Assembly (NCBI RefSeq): GCF_032484785.1
Contig: NZ_JAUETR010000002.1
Location: 1,178,001-1,242,000, forward strand
From: Bradyrhizobium sp. SZCCHNS1050
GTDB taxonomy: Bacteria > Pseudomonadota > Alphaproteobacteria > Rhizobiales > Xanthobacteraceae
Length of the DNA stretch: 64,000 nt
Reading direction: 5' to 3'
Part shown: piece after piece, positions 27,420 through 35,706 of the stretch
How the letters are laid out: every line of letters begins with the position of its first letter
Position numbering within the stretch: position 1 is the first letter of the stretch
Program-made: the position numbers and the translations under genes
Notes under the pieces: model-generated
Database searches by the model: none
The model's input: only the letters and a program-made list of their open reading frames with translations
Told to the model about the DNA's origin: nothing

Positions 27420-27824
27420 ATGGCCAACGAACGGCTCCCGAACGAACGCTATCCCGACGGCATGAACCGGCCGGACATGACGACGCGGCCCGGCATGCCC
27501 GGTGCCGACATGACCGGCGCCGACTACGAGCGCGCGGCGCGGACGGACAGCCAGCTGCAGCCCGATCCCGAGTTGAGGGAAGGCTCCGCCTCGACCGGCC
27601 GGATCGCAGCGTACGCCCTGGGCATCGCGATCCTGCTCGGCGCCGTGTTCTACGGGCTGAACAACATGTCGATGCGCAACGATCAGGCGAGCACCACGCC
27701 GGCCTCGCAATCCGCCTCGACCACCAAAGATAACACCTCGCCCGGCGTGACGACCGGCGCCGCGGGAGATCGCACCACACCGCCGCCGGCGGCCCCGAGC
27801 GACAAGCCCAACGCCGTCAAATAA
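27420..27824 (+). CDS. Single-pass membrane protein with Pro/Asp-rich N-terminus
   Basis: A 134-residue protein of no known family. The first 60 residues are polar and Met/Pro/Asp/Arg-rich with short repeats around RPDM-, RPGMPGADM- and TGADYE. One membrane helix follows at about 60-80 (GRIAAYALGIAILLGAVFYG), then a Ser/Thr/Pro/Ala-rich tail likely outside the membrane. This N-in/C-out layout suggests an envelope protein. The ribosome site AAGGAGG before ATG 27420 is very strong. A clear terminator follows at 27858, so it is a monocistronic and possibly abundant message. Confidence 0.75.
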   Translation: MANERLPNERYPDGMNRPDMTTRPGMPGADMTGADYERAARTDSQLQPDPELREGSASTGRIAAYALGIAILLGAVFYGLNNMSMRNDQASTTPASQSASTTKDNTSPGVTTGAAGDRTTPPPAAPSDKPNAVK

Positions 27825-27857
27825 TCTCGCGGACGGCAATCAGCGGTCCCACTCCTG

Positions 27858-27892
27858 GGCGGCGGGTGAGCAATCACCCGCCGCCGTTTTTT
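27858..27892 (+). terminator. Intrinsic terminator after the 134-residue membrane protein gene
   Basis: Perfect stem GGCGGCGGGTGA / TCACCCGCCGCC with a GCAA tetraloop, followed by G and six T. It is the textbook form of a Rho-independent terminator, 34 bases after the stop codon. Confidence 0.92.
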
Positions 27893-27995
27893 GGCGAGTC
27901 CTCCAACAAATTACGCGAAGCGTGCGAGGGCCGCCATGGAACCATAGCAGCGCGAACCGGTTGGCTCATTGACACTCTCACCCAGGAGATACGTA

Positions 27996-28313
27996 ATGAA
28001 AGCTCTCTCCATAGCTATCGCAGCCGCGGCAAGCACGCTGGCCGTGACCGCCGCTTCGGCGGCACCGATCTCTCCCGCAGCCTCGGCGGTCCCGCAACGA
28101 GACATCCAGAACGTCCGGATGGTCTGTAACGAGGAAGGCCGCTGTTGGCGCGAGCGCAGTGAACGCCGCGTCATCATTCAAGGCGAAGATCGCGATTCCT
28201 ACGCGTACGCTCCGCGTGAGCGCTACATCGAGCGGCGCGGCTACGAAGACCGCGGCGGCATCGGCTTCCGCGCCCCGGGCGTCAGCGTCGGCATCGGAAC
28301 GGATCGCTACTAA
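27996..28313 (+). CDS. Small exported protein, Arg/Tyr/Glu-rich
   Basis: A 105-residue protein. Residues 1-22 are a signal peptide (ALSIAIAAAASTLAVTAASA). The mature part begins APISPAASA and has a Cys pair in VCNEEGRCW, then a charged stretch rich in Arg, Glu and Tyr with YAPRERYIERRGYEDRG. It is a periplasmic or surface protein type frequent in Bradyrhizobium with no assigned function. AGGAG lies 10 bases before ATG 27996. A hairpin terminator follows. Confidence 0.75.
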   Translation: MKALSIAIAAAASTLAVTAASAAPISPAASAVPQRDIQNVRMVCNEEGRCWRERSERRVIIQGEDRDSYAYAPRERYIERRGYEDRGGIGFRAPGVSVGIGTDRY

Positions 28314-28335
28314 GCGATTTCAGCAAATCAGACTG

Positions 28336-28364
28336 AAAAGCCGCGGCAGAGTCCGCGGCTTTTC
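28336..28364. terminator. Bidirectional intrinsic terminator between convergent genes
   Basis: AAAAGCCGCGG and CCGCGGCTTTT are perfect complements with a six-base loop. The A-run and T-run on opposite arms let it work in both directions, for the exported protein gene from the left and the PEP mutase-like gene from the right. Confidence 0.88.
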
Positions 28365-28415
28365 TACAGGCGGATGAGATCAGAATCTGCGGGAGGACGG
28401 GCGCGCAGCCTGATC

Positions 28416-29234
28416 TCAACCGAAGAGCTTGTTCAGCTCGCCCCCGGGATAGCCGTTGGCCAGTTCGGTGAAGGTGCCCTGCTCGGCCATCTCCTTGGCC
28501 GCCCGGACGAAGCCGGCCCAGGCCACCCGCGCCAGCGAACCGCCGACGCTGATGCGGCGCACGCCGAGCTCGGCGGCCTGGCTCAATGACAGACCCGACG
28601 CGCCGATCAGCAGGTTCACAGGCTTGGGCGCCACCGCTTTGACGACAGCCGTGATCTCCTCGACCGTCTTGATCCCCGGAGCGTACAGACAATCCGCGCC
28701 GGCCTCGGCATAGGCCGCGAGGCGATCGGTCACGAGCTTGAGGTCGGGCTTGCCCCAGAGAAACGCCTCGCAGCGGCCGGTCAGCAGCACGTCCCCACCG
28801 CTTGCATCGATCGCCTGACGTGCGGCGCGGATGCGCGTAACCGCCAGTTCGCGCGCGTAGAGCGGATCATCCTTGTCACCCGTGGAGTCCTCGATCGACA
28901 GACCGGCGACGCCGGTGGCGACCGCGCGCGTGACGTTGGCGGCCACGCCCTCGGGGGCATCGGCGAAGCCGCCCTCGAAATCGGCGTTGACGGGAATGTC
29001 GACCGCCGCGGACAGCGCCTCCAGATGCGCGAGCATCTCGTCGAGCGTCGTGCCGGTGTCCGCCTTGCCGATCGACCACGCGAAGCCGGCGCTGGTCGAG
29101 GCGACCGCGTTGAAGCCGAGATGTTGCAGCATTTTGGCCGTGCCGGCATCGAACGGGTTCGGCAGCACGAAGCAGCCGGCCTCGTGCAGCTTGCGAAAGG
29201 CCGCGCGCTTGTCCGCCGTGTTGATCAACGTCAT
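28416..29234 (-). CDS. Isocitrate lyase/PEP mutase family protein
   Basis: A 272-residue TIM-barrel enzyme. The N-terminal FVLPNPFDAGTAKMLQHLGF and ASTSAGFAWSIG are typical. IPVNADFEGGFA holds the conserved acid pair that binds Mg and the 2-oxo acid. The second block is GLSIEDSTGDKDDPLY. The catalytic Cys loop of isocitrate lyase (KKCGH) is absent, so it is not ICL; likely substrates are oxaloacetate-like or phosphonopyruvate-like acids, acted on by C-C or P-C bond cleavage. GGGAGGA precedes ATG 29234. It lies downstream of the NIPSNAP gene on the same strand with a 46-base gap, so the two may be cotranscribed. Confidence 0.87.
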   Translation of the reverse strand: MTLINTADKRAAFRKLHEAGCFVLPNPFDAGTAKMLQHLGFNAVASTSAGFAWSIGKADTGTTLDEMLAHLEALSAAVDIPVNADFEGGFADAPEGVAANVTRAVATGVAGLSIEDSTGDKDDPLYARELAVTRIRAARQAIDASGGDVLLTGRCEAFLWGKPDLKLVTDRLAAYAEAGADCLYAPGIKTVEEITAVVKAVAPKPVNLLIGASGLSLSQAAELGVRRISVGGSLARVAWAGFVRAAKEMAEQGTFTELANGYPGGELNKLFG

Positions 29235-29280
29235 GTCATCCTCCCATGCATCCTCGCGTTGCGGCAGCATAGAGCCGCGA

Positions 29281-29595
29281 TCATTGCGCCGCCACGACGT
29301 TGCGCAAGAATGTTCGCTCTTCGCCCAGAATGAGCTTGTGCTCCTCGGCCAGCGCAAAGTTCGCCCGGCCCTCGGCATCGCCGCGCAAGGCTGTACGATA
29401 GCGCTCGTAAGCTGCGAGACTGTCGAATGAAATCAGGCCGTAGGCGATGTCGTTGGTGCCTTCATGAGGCATGAAATAGCCGATCAGGTCGCCGCCGCAA
29501 CGGGGGATGATCGACAGCCAGCGCCTGGCATAGGCCTCGAACACGTCGCGCTTGAACGGATCGATGCGATAGCGGATGAAGACGGTGATGGTCAT
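29281..29595 (-). CDS. NIPSNAP family protein
   Basis: A 104-residue dimeric alpha/beta-barrel protein. The first strand is [19 protein letters not shown], followed by [23 protein letters not shown] and the C-terminal helix [17 protein letters not shown]; this is the NIPSNAP pattern. The family's role in bacteria is unclear; the fold resembles small monooxygenases. GGAGG lies 7 bases before ATG 29595. It is divergent from the ArsR gene across a 75-base gap, the usual layout for a target of that regulator, and may form a unit with the PEP mutase-like gene. Confidence 0.82.
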   Translation of the reverse strand: MTITVFIRYRIDPFKRDVFEAYARRWLSIIPRCGGDLIGYFMPHEGTNDIAYGLISFDSLAAYERYRTALRGDAEGRANFALAEEHKLILGEERTFLRNVVAAQ

Positions 29596-29651
29596 GACAA
29601 CCTCCGGTGAGTTCTGTATCGTCGACACTATCCGCTTGCCGGGCGAGAATG

Positions 29652-29669
29652 CTTCGGCTAGCATCGAAG
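29652..29669. promoter_or_regulatory. Candidate operator of the ArsR-type regulator
   Basis: CTTCG at 29652 and CGAAG at 29665 form a short inverted repeat immediately before the regulator's start codon, between it and the NIPSNAP gene. Position and symmetry fit autoregulation, but the arms are only five bases. Confidence 0.35.
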
Positions 29670-29670
29670 T

Positions 29671-30369
29671 ATGAAATCAGGTCCGGACATTGCGATGGTG
29701 GCGGCGCTGGTCGGCGATCCCGCCCGCGCCAACATGCTGACTGCGCTGCTCTCGGGCCGTGCGCTGACCGCGACCGAGCTCGCCCAGGAAGCGGGCGTGA
29801 CGCCGCAGACGGCGAGCTCGCATCTTGCCAAGCTCGAAGGCGGCGGCCTGGTCGAGCCGGAGAAGCAGGGCCGCCACCGCTACTACCGGCTCGCCGATCC
29901 CGATGTCGCCGACGTGCTGGAGAAGCTCGCCGGCCTTGCCGCGCGCGCCGGCCACATGCGGGTGCGCACCGGGCCGAAGGAGCCGGAGCTGCGGCGAGCA
30001 CGCATCTGCTACGACCATCTCGCCGGCGATCTCGGCGTGCAGATGCTCGACAGCATGACGAGGCAGAAGCTGGTCCGCCGGCGCAAGCAGGAGATCGTGC
30101 TGACCGAGGACGGCAAACATTTCCTGTCGCAGCATTTGCGGATCTCGCCGGAAATGCTGGCGCATCCGCGCCGGCCCGTGTGCAAGGCCTGCCTCGACTG
30201 GAGCGCGCGGCGGCATCATCTCGCCGGCACGCTCGGCGCAGCGTTGATGAAGCGCTTCACCGAGCTGAAATGGGCGGCGCGCGATGCCACCCCAGGCAGT
30301 CGCGTGGTCAATTTCAGCCGCGCCGGCGAAAAGCATTTCGCGGCGCTGTTCGGTCCGGCCGAAGACTGA
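29671..30369 (+). CDS. ArsR family winged-helix transcriptional regulator
   Basis: A 232-residue regulator. The winged helix is in the first 95 residues: [18 protein letters not shown], then [20 protein letters not shown] (helix-turn-helix) and the wing [20 protein letters not shown]. The remaining 130 residues are longer than in metal sensors and have a CKAC-type pair in [17 protein letters not shown] near 169-185. Family members of this long type often respond to organic ligands or redox state rather than arsenic. The likely target is the divergent NIPSNAP/PEP mutase-like pair. Confidence 0.85.
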   Translation: MKSGPDIAMVAALVGDPARANMLTALLSGRALTATELAQEAGVTPQTASSHLAKLEGGGLVEPEKQGRHRYYRLADPDVADVLEKLAGLAARAGHMRVRTGPKEPELRRARICYDHLAGDLGVQMLDSMTRQKLVRRRKQEIVLTEDGKHFLSQHLRISPEMLAHPRRPVCKACLDWSARRHHLAGTLGAALMKRFTELKWAARDATPGSRVVNFSRAGEKHFAALFGPAED

Positions 30370-30480
30370 CGATCACGCGCTCTTTATCGCAGCGCGGCCC
30401 TCGTGCCTTGCGGCCAAGGCGAACGCGGGGCACGGCGTGACGGTTGACGACCATCTCGTGACGTCCGTCGTGGAGTCTTC

Positions 30481-31485
30481 ATGTCCCGTTTCGCTGTCGC
30501 CTTCTGTGCCGCCCTGCTCGCCCTCGCCCCGACTGTCGCCCCGGCGGCGGAGGCACCGCGCGAGCCCTATGGCATCAATCTCGAAGGTTTCCCCTATCCG
30601 TATCCGGTCAGCCTGCTGCCCCTGGTCAATGACGGCGAGCAGCTGCGCATGGCCTATATGGATGTGGCGCCGGCGCAGCCGAACGGCCGCGTTGCCCTGC
30701 TGCTGCACGGCCGCAACTTCCCCTCGAGCTACTGGGCGCCCGTGATCAAGACACTGACCGACGCCGGCTTCCGCGTCGTGGTGCCCGACCAGGTCGGCTT
30801 CGGCAAATCATCCAAGCCTGCAGGCGAGCTGCATTTCGACACGCTGGCGCGCAACACCATGACGCTGCTCGATCACCTCGGCATCGCCAAGGCGGATATC
30901 GTCGCGCATTCGATGGGCGGCATGCTGGCCGTGCGCATCGCCCGCGCCTATCCCGACCGCGTCGCGCATCTCGTGCTGACCGCGCCGATCGGGCTCGAGG
31001 ACTATCGCGTCTACGTGCCGCCGATCCCGTCGGAAAAGATCATCGAGAGTGAGGACCGGCTGACGGCGGACGGCTATCGCAAGCAGCTGGAGACCAACTA
31101 CGCGCTGAAGCTGCCGCCGGAGCAGGTCACGCCGTTCATCGATGCACGCTTCAACCTGAAGCAAAGCGCCGACTATTCGCGCTGGCTGAAGAGCTTCGTC
31201 AGCTCCTATCAGATGATCTACCGCGAGCCGGTGGTGCACGAGATCCCGCTGCTGACGCAGCCGACGCTGTTCATCATGGGCGCGGACGATCACAACGCGC
31301 CGGGGCGGCCCAACGCGCCCGAGGCCTTGAGAGCGAAGATGGGCCAGAACGCCGAGCTGGCAAAGGGCCTGGCAAGCCGGATGGGCGATGCGCGCGCCGA
31401 GGTGGTCGCCAATGCCGGCCACCTCGTCTTCCTCGATGCGCCGGACAAATACGACGCACTGCTGCTGGGCTTCCTCGGCAGGTGA
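30481..31485 (+). CDS. Exported alpha/beta hydrolase
   Basis: A 334-residue protein with a signal peptide (about 1-22, ending APAAEA). The fold starts near 45. LLLHGRNFPSSYW is the oxyanion block; AHSMGGMLAVRIA is the nucleophile elbow with Ser; IMGADDHNAPG carries the acid; NAGHLVFLDAPD the His. It resembles periplasmic hydrolases of the homoserine acetyltransferase-like or dehalogenase group. The substrate is not known. It is convergent with the His-rich Tat protein gene. Confidence 0.86.
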   Translation: MSRFAVAFCAALLALAPTVAPAAEAPREPYGINLEGFPYPYPVSLLPLVNDGEQLRMAYMDVAPAQPNGRVALLLHGRNFPSSYWAPVIKTLTDAGFRVVVPDQVGFGKSSKPAGELHFDTLARNTMTLLDHLGIAKADIVAHSMGGMLAVRIARAYPDRVAHLVLTAPIGLEDYRVYVPPIPSEKIIESEDRLTADGYRKQLETNYALKLPPEQVTPFIDARFNLKQSADYSRWLKSFVSSYQMIYREPVVHEIPLLTQPTLFIMGADDHNAPGRPNAPEALRAKMGQNAELAKGLASRMGDARAEVVANAGHLVFLDAPDKYDALLLGFLGR

Positions 31486-31583
31486 AAGCAAACAATGAGC
31501 GACAGGGATCGCGCCACGCCGACCCCTGCCGTGTTGCGGTCACACGTCTGAAACTGCGCTTTCTCGCAATGCGGCTGCGCCGA

Positions 31584-31943
31584 TCACCAATGGTGGCGGC
31601 GATGCCAATGGCGGTGCCAGTGCCGATGATGGTGGCGCCAGCCCCAATGACGGCGCCGCCAACCCCAATGCCGCCGGCGCCAGCCCCAATGGTGTCCGTG
31701 ACCATGGTGTCCGTGATGATGACCGTGATGCCCCCAGCGAACCTGCTCCGGCGCGAGCCGGTCGGCCTCATCCTGCGAACCGACCGCGGGCTCGACGTGC
31801 TGATCCCTGGCTGAAGGCGCCGCCTCGTTCAGCGGCAATGGCGCGAGCGGCGCAGCGACTGCATCGGTGGTGCGGAGCACGGCGCCGGCCGCCGCCGCGC
31901 AGCCGACCCCCAATGCCAGCTTGAGGAAGTTCCGTCGTTCCAT
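31584..31943 (-). CDS. Tat-exported His/Trp/Arg-rich protein
   Basis: A 119-residue protein. It opens with a twin-arginine leader (ERRNFLKLALG, then a hydrophobic run to about residue 30). The middle is acidic and Pro/Ala-rich. The last 50 residues hold about 20 His and 9 Trp in short repeats, HHGHHH then three HWGWR units and RHWHRHW. His clusters of this density bind Ni, Zn or Cu in other proteins, so metal binding outside the cytoplasm is an inference. Tat export would imply folding or metal loading before export. GGAGG precedes ATG 31943. The opposite-strand frame over the same bases is Met/Pro-rich and implausible. Confidence 0.8.
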   Translation of the reverse strand: MERRNFLKLALGVGCAAAAGAVLRTTDAVAAPLAPLPLNEAAPSARDQHVEPAVGSQDEADRLAPEQVRWGHHGHHHGHHGHGHHWGWRRRHWGWRRRHWGWRHHHRHWHRHWHRRHHW

Positions 31944-32083
31944 CGCACGCCTCCATGATGCACGAGCCAGGGCATGAAGGGAGTATTCGACCGATCACCT
32001 GAACGTGAGCTGAACTGGCGCGTGCCTGCGGCACAACCATGGCTCTGCCACCTTCGCCGATCTTGGTACGCGCCGCCGGCCGA

Positions 32084-32398
32084 TCACTCCTCGACCGCCT
32101 GCGCCAGTACGAAGATTTCGCGCGTCCGCGTCACGTCGGGCCAGTCGCGATTGAAGTCGGCGATCAGGCGCTTCATCTCGTCGCCGCCGACGGCGCGCTC
32201 CATCGCATCGATGGCATCGAACTGATACATCGCCTGATGCACCGCCGGGTCAGCGAGGCTCCAGACCCGCCACGCCTTGCGCACGCCAAAACTCCTGATC
32301 GCGTCGGGCAGATGAACGTCGCGATACCAGCGATCGAACTCATCGCGCCGGGCGGGATCAGGCAGGGTCGCGCGAACGACGAAAATGGCTGACGGCAT
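32084..32398 (-). CDS. EthD-like dimeric alpha/beta barrel protein
   Basis: A 104-residue protein. The pattern FVVRATLPDPARRDEFDRWY followed by HLPDAIRSFG and the later MYQFDAIDAMERAV and RTREIFVLAQ fits small ferredoxin-like proteins of the EthD/DUF4286 type. The W-Y-x-D-x-H-L-P block is the conserved mark. These often act beside oxidoreductases, but no such gene is adjacent. CGGAGGAA precedes ATG 32398. Function unknown. Confidence 0.75.
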   Translation of the reverse strand: MPSAIFVVRATLPDPARRDEFDRWYRDVHLPDAIRSFGVRKAWRVWSLADPAVHQAMYQFDAIDAMERAVGGDEMKRLIADFNRDWPDVTRTREIFVLAQAVEE

Positions 32399-32454
32399 CG
32401 AGTTTCCTCCGGACCATGTTGGTGTTGCCGCGGAGTCTACCTGCAATCGGCCGC

Positions 32455-33174
32455 TCAGCGAAACCCTGCGGCCAGGCCGACCACCTGCCCGTCGAGCCCG
32501 TTGAAGCCGTGATGGCCGCGCGCCTGACAGGGATCCCCCGCCTCCGCGCCGCCCGACAGCCACTTCACCCGCGCGCGGCCGCCCGACCATCTGATGAATG
32601 GATCGACGCCCGCCGGCAGCGTGAACTTGCAGCCGTCACTGGTGTGATGAATGACCAGCGTCCGCGGCAAGGCGGAGGGCGAGCCCAGGATCGACATCAC
32701 GTTCGAGGAGCTGCCGGACTCCGAGCTGAGGAAGCCCGAAGTCAGCACCAGCGCATCCGGCCGGGCACCGCGGGCAATGCCTTCCGCGGCGCGCAACGTG
32801 CCTCGGCTGGTCCCGATCACCGTCACCGGCCGCTTGATCGCGGCCATGTAGTCCACCGCGGCCTTCAAATCGGTGCTGGCGTCCGCGACCATGACGGCGA
32901 GCCCGCGGGCGGCATAGGCGTTGCGCGTGCGCACCAGCTGGTTGCCGAGCAGGCCGTGAATGTCGCCGCGATCGCCGACATTGATGGCGCCGTCGCCGCC
33001 GGGCAGCAGGATCACGCTGGCGCGCACCAAGGCCGGCCTGATCAGGGCGACGCGGGAGCCGCCGATCGTCACGGTCTCATCGGCGCCGGCGGCTTGAGCG
33101 GCGGCGGCCGATATCATCAGCGCCATGCAGATGCGCACGATGAAAAAACGCGACCTCGCCGTCGTCTCGATCAT
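32455..33174 (-). CDS. Exported alpha/beta hydrolase-like protein
   Basis: A 239-residue protein with a signal peptide about 1-29 (VRICMALMISAAAAQAAGA). The fold includes VILLPGGDGAINVGDRGD, the nucleophile-like GTSRGTLRA and the late His in GHHGFNGLDG. A Cys pair (DGCKF, GDPCQ) could form a disulfide. It lacks a lid domain and may hydrolyse small esters. It lies 56 bases upstream of the EthD-like gene on the same strand, with which it may be cotranscribed. Confidence 0.78.
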   Translation of the reverse strand: MIETTARSRFFIVRICMALMISAAAAQAAGADETVTIGGSRVALIRPALVRASVILLPGGDGAINVGDRGDIHGLLGNQLVRTRNAYAARGLAVMVADASTDLKAAVDYMAAIKRPVTVIGTSRGTLRAAEGIARGARPDALVLTSGFLSSESGSSSNVMSILGSPSALPRTLVIHHTSDGCKFTLPAGVDPFIRWSGGRARVKWLSGGAEAGDPCQARGHHGFNGLDGQVVGLAAGFR

Positions 33175-33225
33175 TGGAGCCTCCCCCGCGCCGACTCGCG
33201 CGATGACGGGAGACTATCAGAATCA

Positions 33226-33260
33226 ACGAGGCCCGGAGTGCCTAGGAGTCCGGGCCTCGT
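33226..33260 (-). terminator. Strong hairpin after the 155-residue exported protein gene
   Basis: ACGAGGCCCGGA and TCCGGGCCTCGT pair perfectly over 12 bases with an 11-base loop. There is no clean T-run on either side, so it may act as a terminator or as an mRNA 3' end stabiliser. It lies downstream of the gene at 33351 and upstream of the hydrolase at 33174. Confidence 0.55.
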
Positions 33261-33350
33261 CACCTCGCGACCTCGCGCGAGCGAGGCCGGTCGGTATTTG
33301 ATGAAATCTAGCGCCGGTTCACACGGGTCGCATTGAGCTGGCTCAAAACG

Positions 33351-33818
33351 TCAGTAGCAGCGGGTGATCGTGACGGAGTGATCGCCGCCGCGGCGTCCCG
33401 GCACCGTCACGGTCTGCATCGGGCAGCTCGACACATAGGGGCGATCCGACGGCACGACGTTCGGCGGAAAGCGGTGGACCCAGTCCCACGGGACGTCGTA
33501 GGTATAGGTGTAGCGCACATCGGCCGATGTGTGCTCGGGGATCTGCTGCGGCACGGGCTCGCCATAGCCGCCATAGGCGAACGCGCCGGCAGCCGGCAGA
33601 TAGGAACGATAGCCGCGGTGGTGGTGACGGACGAAGGGCCGCACGCCAGGCGCCGGCGGGACGACTTGGCTTGCCCCCGCCTGACCGGCGGCCACGGGCG
33701 CAGCCACGGCAACGCCAGACCGGGCCGACGCGGCCTCGGAGGAGAACACCAGCGCGGCGGCGGCCGCGCAGACGACCAGAACTCTGGAATTCCGATATGC
33801 CGATGTTCTAACAGCCAT
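33351..33818 (-). CDS. Exported protein with a His-rich segment, possible CtrA target
   Basis: A 155-residue protein. The signal peptide is about 1-33 (VLVVCAAAAALVFSSEAASA). The mature part has an Ala/Val/Pro-rich section, a basic RHHHRGYRSY segment near 64-73, YTYTYDVPWDWVHRFPP near 104-120, and two Cys near the end (SSCPM, TRCY) that may pair. No family is recognised. It probably sits in the periplasm or envelope. A good CtrA-type site lies about 80-105 bases upstream, so expression may be tied to the cell cycle. Confidence 0.72.
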   Translation of the reverse strand: MAVRTSAYRNSRVLVVCAAAAALVFSSEAASARSGVAVAAPVAAGQAGASQVVPPAPGVRPFVRHHHRGYRSYLPAAGAFAYGGYGEPVPQQIPEHTSADVRYTYTYDVPWDWVHRFPPNVVPSDRPYVSSCPMQTVTVPGRRGGDHSVTITRCY

Positions 33819-33896
33819 GATACGCGACCCTACTCTTCTGACCCATCAGCGATCGACAAAGGCTAGGCCAGCGGCCCAGTTCCCGCAAACCCTTCG

Positions 33897-33924
33897 TTAA
33901 AGGTTAGTTAAGCCGTAAGCTTAA
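33897..33924 (-). promoter_or_regulatory. CtrA-type binding site upstream of the 155-residue exported protein gene
   Basis: Read on the minus strand, TTAAGCTTACGGC is followed by TTAACTAACCTTTAAC, which contains TTAA-N7-TTAAC, the full CtrA consensus of Caulobacter and other alphaproteobacteria. A third TTAA lies 9 bases away. It is 79-106 bases upstream of the start at 33818, a normal distance for activation at the promoter -35 region. AT-rich words are rare in this genome. Confidence 0.6.
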
Positions 33925-34048
33925 CGCCAGGGGCGAAAACGGCGCAGATTGCCGCGCCGATCCGGCGGCAGCGCGCGGCGGCCGCCAGACTTCGTCAAAT
34001 ACGACGGCGACCCGCCGTGCGCCGCCCTCCCTGCTCTTCAACCGCCGC

Positions 34049-35581
34049 TCACAGCGGCAGATTGTCGTGCTTCTTGGCCGGCATCTCCATCTTCTTGTCA
34101 CGCAGCATGGCGAGCGCACGGGCGATGCGGCGGCGGGTGGAGTGGGGCATGATGACGTCGTCGATGTAGCCACGCTCGGCAGCGATGAACGGCGACAGGA
34201 AGCGGTCCTCGTATTCCTTGGTGCGCGCGGCGATCTTCTCCGGATCCGCCATGTCGGCGCGGAAGATGATCTCGACGGCGCCCTTGGCGCCCATCACCGC
34301 AATCTGCGCCGTCGGCCAGGCGTAGTTCATGTCGGCGCCGATCTCCTTGGACGCCATGACGTCGAAGGCGCCGCCATAGGCCTTGCGGGTGATCACGGTG
34401 ACGAGCGGCACCGTGCATTGCGAGTACGCGAACAACAGCTTGGCGCCATGCTTGATCAGGCCGCCATATTCCTGCGCGGTACCCGGCAGGAAGCCCGGCA
34501 CGTCGACGAAGGTGACGATCGGGATGTTGAAGGCGTCGCAGAAGCGGACGAAGCGCGCGGCCTTGCGCGAGGCGTCGCTGTCGAGCACGCCGGCCAGCAC
34601 CATCGGCTGGTTGGCGACGAAGCCCACGGTGCGGCCGGCAATGCGGCCGAAGCCGGTCACGATGTTCTTGGCGAAGCCTTCCGCGATCTCGAAGAAGTCG
34701 CCCTCGTCGACGACCTTCAGGATCAGCTCCTTCATGTCGTAGGGCTTGTTCGGATTGTCCGGGATCAGCGTGTCGAGCGACATGTCGACGCGCTCGATGT
34801 CGTCGAAGCTCGGCCATTCCGGCACGCCGTCGGAGTTGTTCGACGGCAGGAAGTCGATGAGGCGCCGCATTTGCAGCAGGGTCTCGACGTCGTTGTCGAA
34901 GGCGCCGTCGGCGATCGAGGAGCGCGTCGCATGCACCGAGGCGCCGCCGAGCTCCTCCGCGGTCACGACCTCGTTGGTGACGGTCTTCACGACATCCGGG
35001 CCGGTCACGAACATGTAGCTGGTGTTCTTCACCATGAAGATGAAGTCGGTCATCGCCGGCGAATACACGTCGCCCCCGGCGCACGGGCCCATGATCACCG
35101 AGATCTGCGGGATCACGCCGGACGCCAGCACGTTGCGGCGGAACACGTAGGAATAGCCCGCGAGCGCCGCGACGCCCTCCTGGATGCGGGCGCCGCCGGC
35201 GTCATAGAGGCCGATGATCGGCGCCCTCGCCTTCATCGCCATGTCCTGCAGCTTGGTGATCTTCAGCGCGTGGGTCTCGGACAAAGAGCCGCCGAACACC
35301 GTGAAGTCCTTGGCGAACACAAAAGTCTTGCGGCCGTTGACGGTGCCCCAGCCGGTGACGACGCCATCGCCCGGGACCTTGGTCTTCTCCATCCCGAACT
35401 CGGTCGAACGGTGCTCGACGAACATGTCGAACTCCTCGAACGAGCCCTTGTCGAGCAGCAGCTCGATGCGCTCCCGCGCCGTCAGCTTGCCGCGTGCGTG
35501 CTGCGCCTCGATGCGCTTCTCGCCGCCGCCGAGCTTGGCGCCTTTGCGCCGCTCCTCGAGGGTGTCCAGGATGTCCTTCAT
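34049..35581 (-). CDS. pccB: Propionyl-CoA carboxylase beta chain (acyl-CoA carboxyltransferase)
   Basis: A 510-residue carboxyltransferase that moves CO2 from biotin to propionyl-CoA, giving methylmalonyl-CoA. It begins [20 protein letters not shown], standard for Pcc[15 protein letters not shown] and [17 protein letters not shown] form one oxyanion pocket; [20 protein letters not shown] and [13 protein letters not shown] form the other. The biotin-carrying alpha chain is not in the window. ATG 35581 follows GGGAAG. It works in propionate, odd-chain fatty acid and branched amino acid breakdown, in the cytoplasm. Confidence 0.95.
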   Translation of the reverse strand: MKDILDTLEERRKGAKLGGGEKRIEAQHARGKLTARERIELLLDKGSFEEFDMFVEHRSTEFGMEKTKVPGDGVVTGWGTVNGRKTFVFAKDFTVFGGSLSETHALKITKLQDMAMKARAPIIGLYDAGGARIQEGVAALAGYSYVFRRNVLASGVIPQISVIMGPCAGGDVYSPAMTDFIFMVKNTSYMFVTGPDVVKTVTNEVVTAEELGGASVHATRSSIADGAFDNDVETLLQMRRLIDFLPSNNSDGVPEWPSFDDIERVDMSLDTLIPDNPNKPYDMKELILKVVDEGDFFEIAEGFAKNIVTGFGRIAGRTVGFVANQPMVLAGVLDSDASRKAARFVRFCDAFNIPIVTFVDVPGFLPGTAQEYGGLIKHGAKLLFAYSQCTVPLVTVITRKAYGGAFDVMASKEIGADMNYAWPTAQIAVMGAKGAVEIIFRADMADPEKIAARTKEYEDRFLSPFIAAERGYIDDVIMPHSTRRRIARALAMLRDKKMEMPAKKHDNLPL

Positions 35582-35706
35582 GCGCTTCCCGCCCGTTCCC
35601 GATGTCGTGACTGTTGGCGGCCTTCTATCACGGCTATTTCGGAGCCGGAAAGCCGCTTTCGGCCGTGCCGCCCCTCCTCCCACAGTTCGGAATTGGAAGC
35701 AGAATC

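Noticed and set aside
31482..31814. Plus-strand frame rich in Met, Pro and Val opposite the His-rich Tat protein
   Set aside because: It is the complement of the His/Trp repeat and has no signal or ribosome site; the minus frame has a Tat leader and GGAGG.
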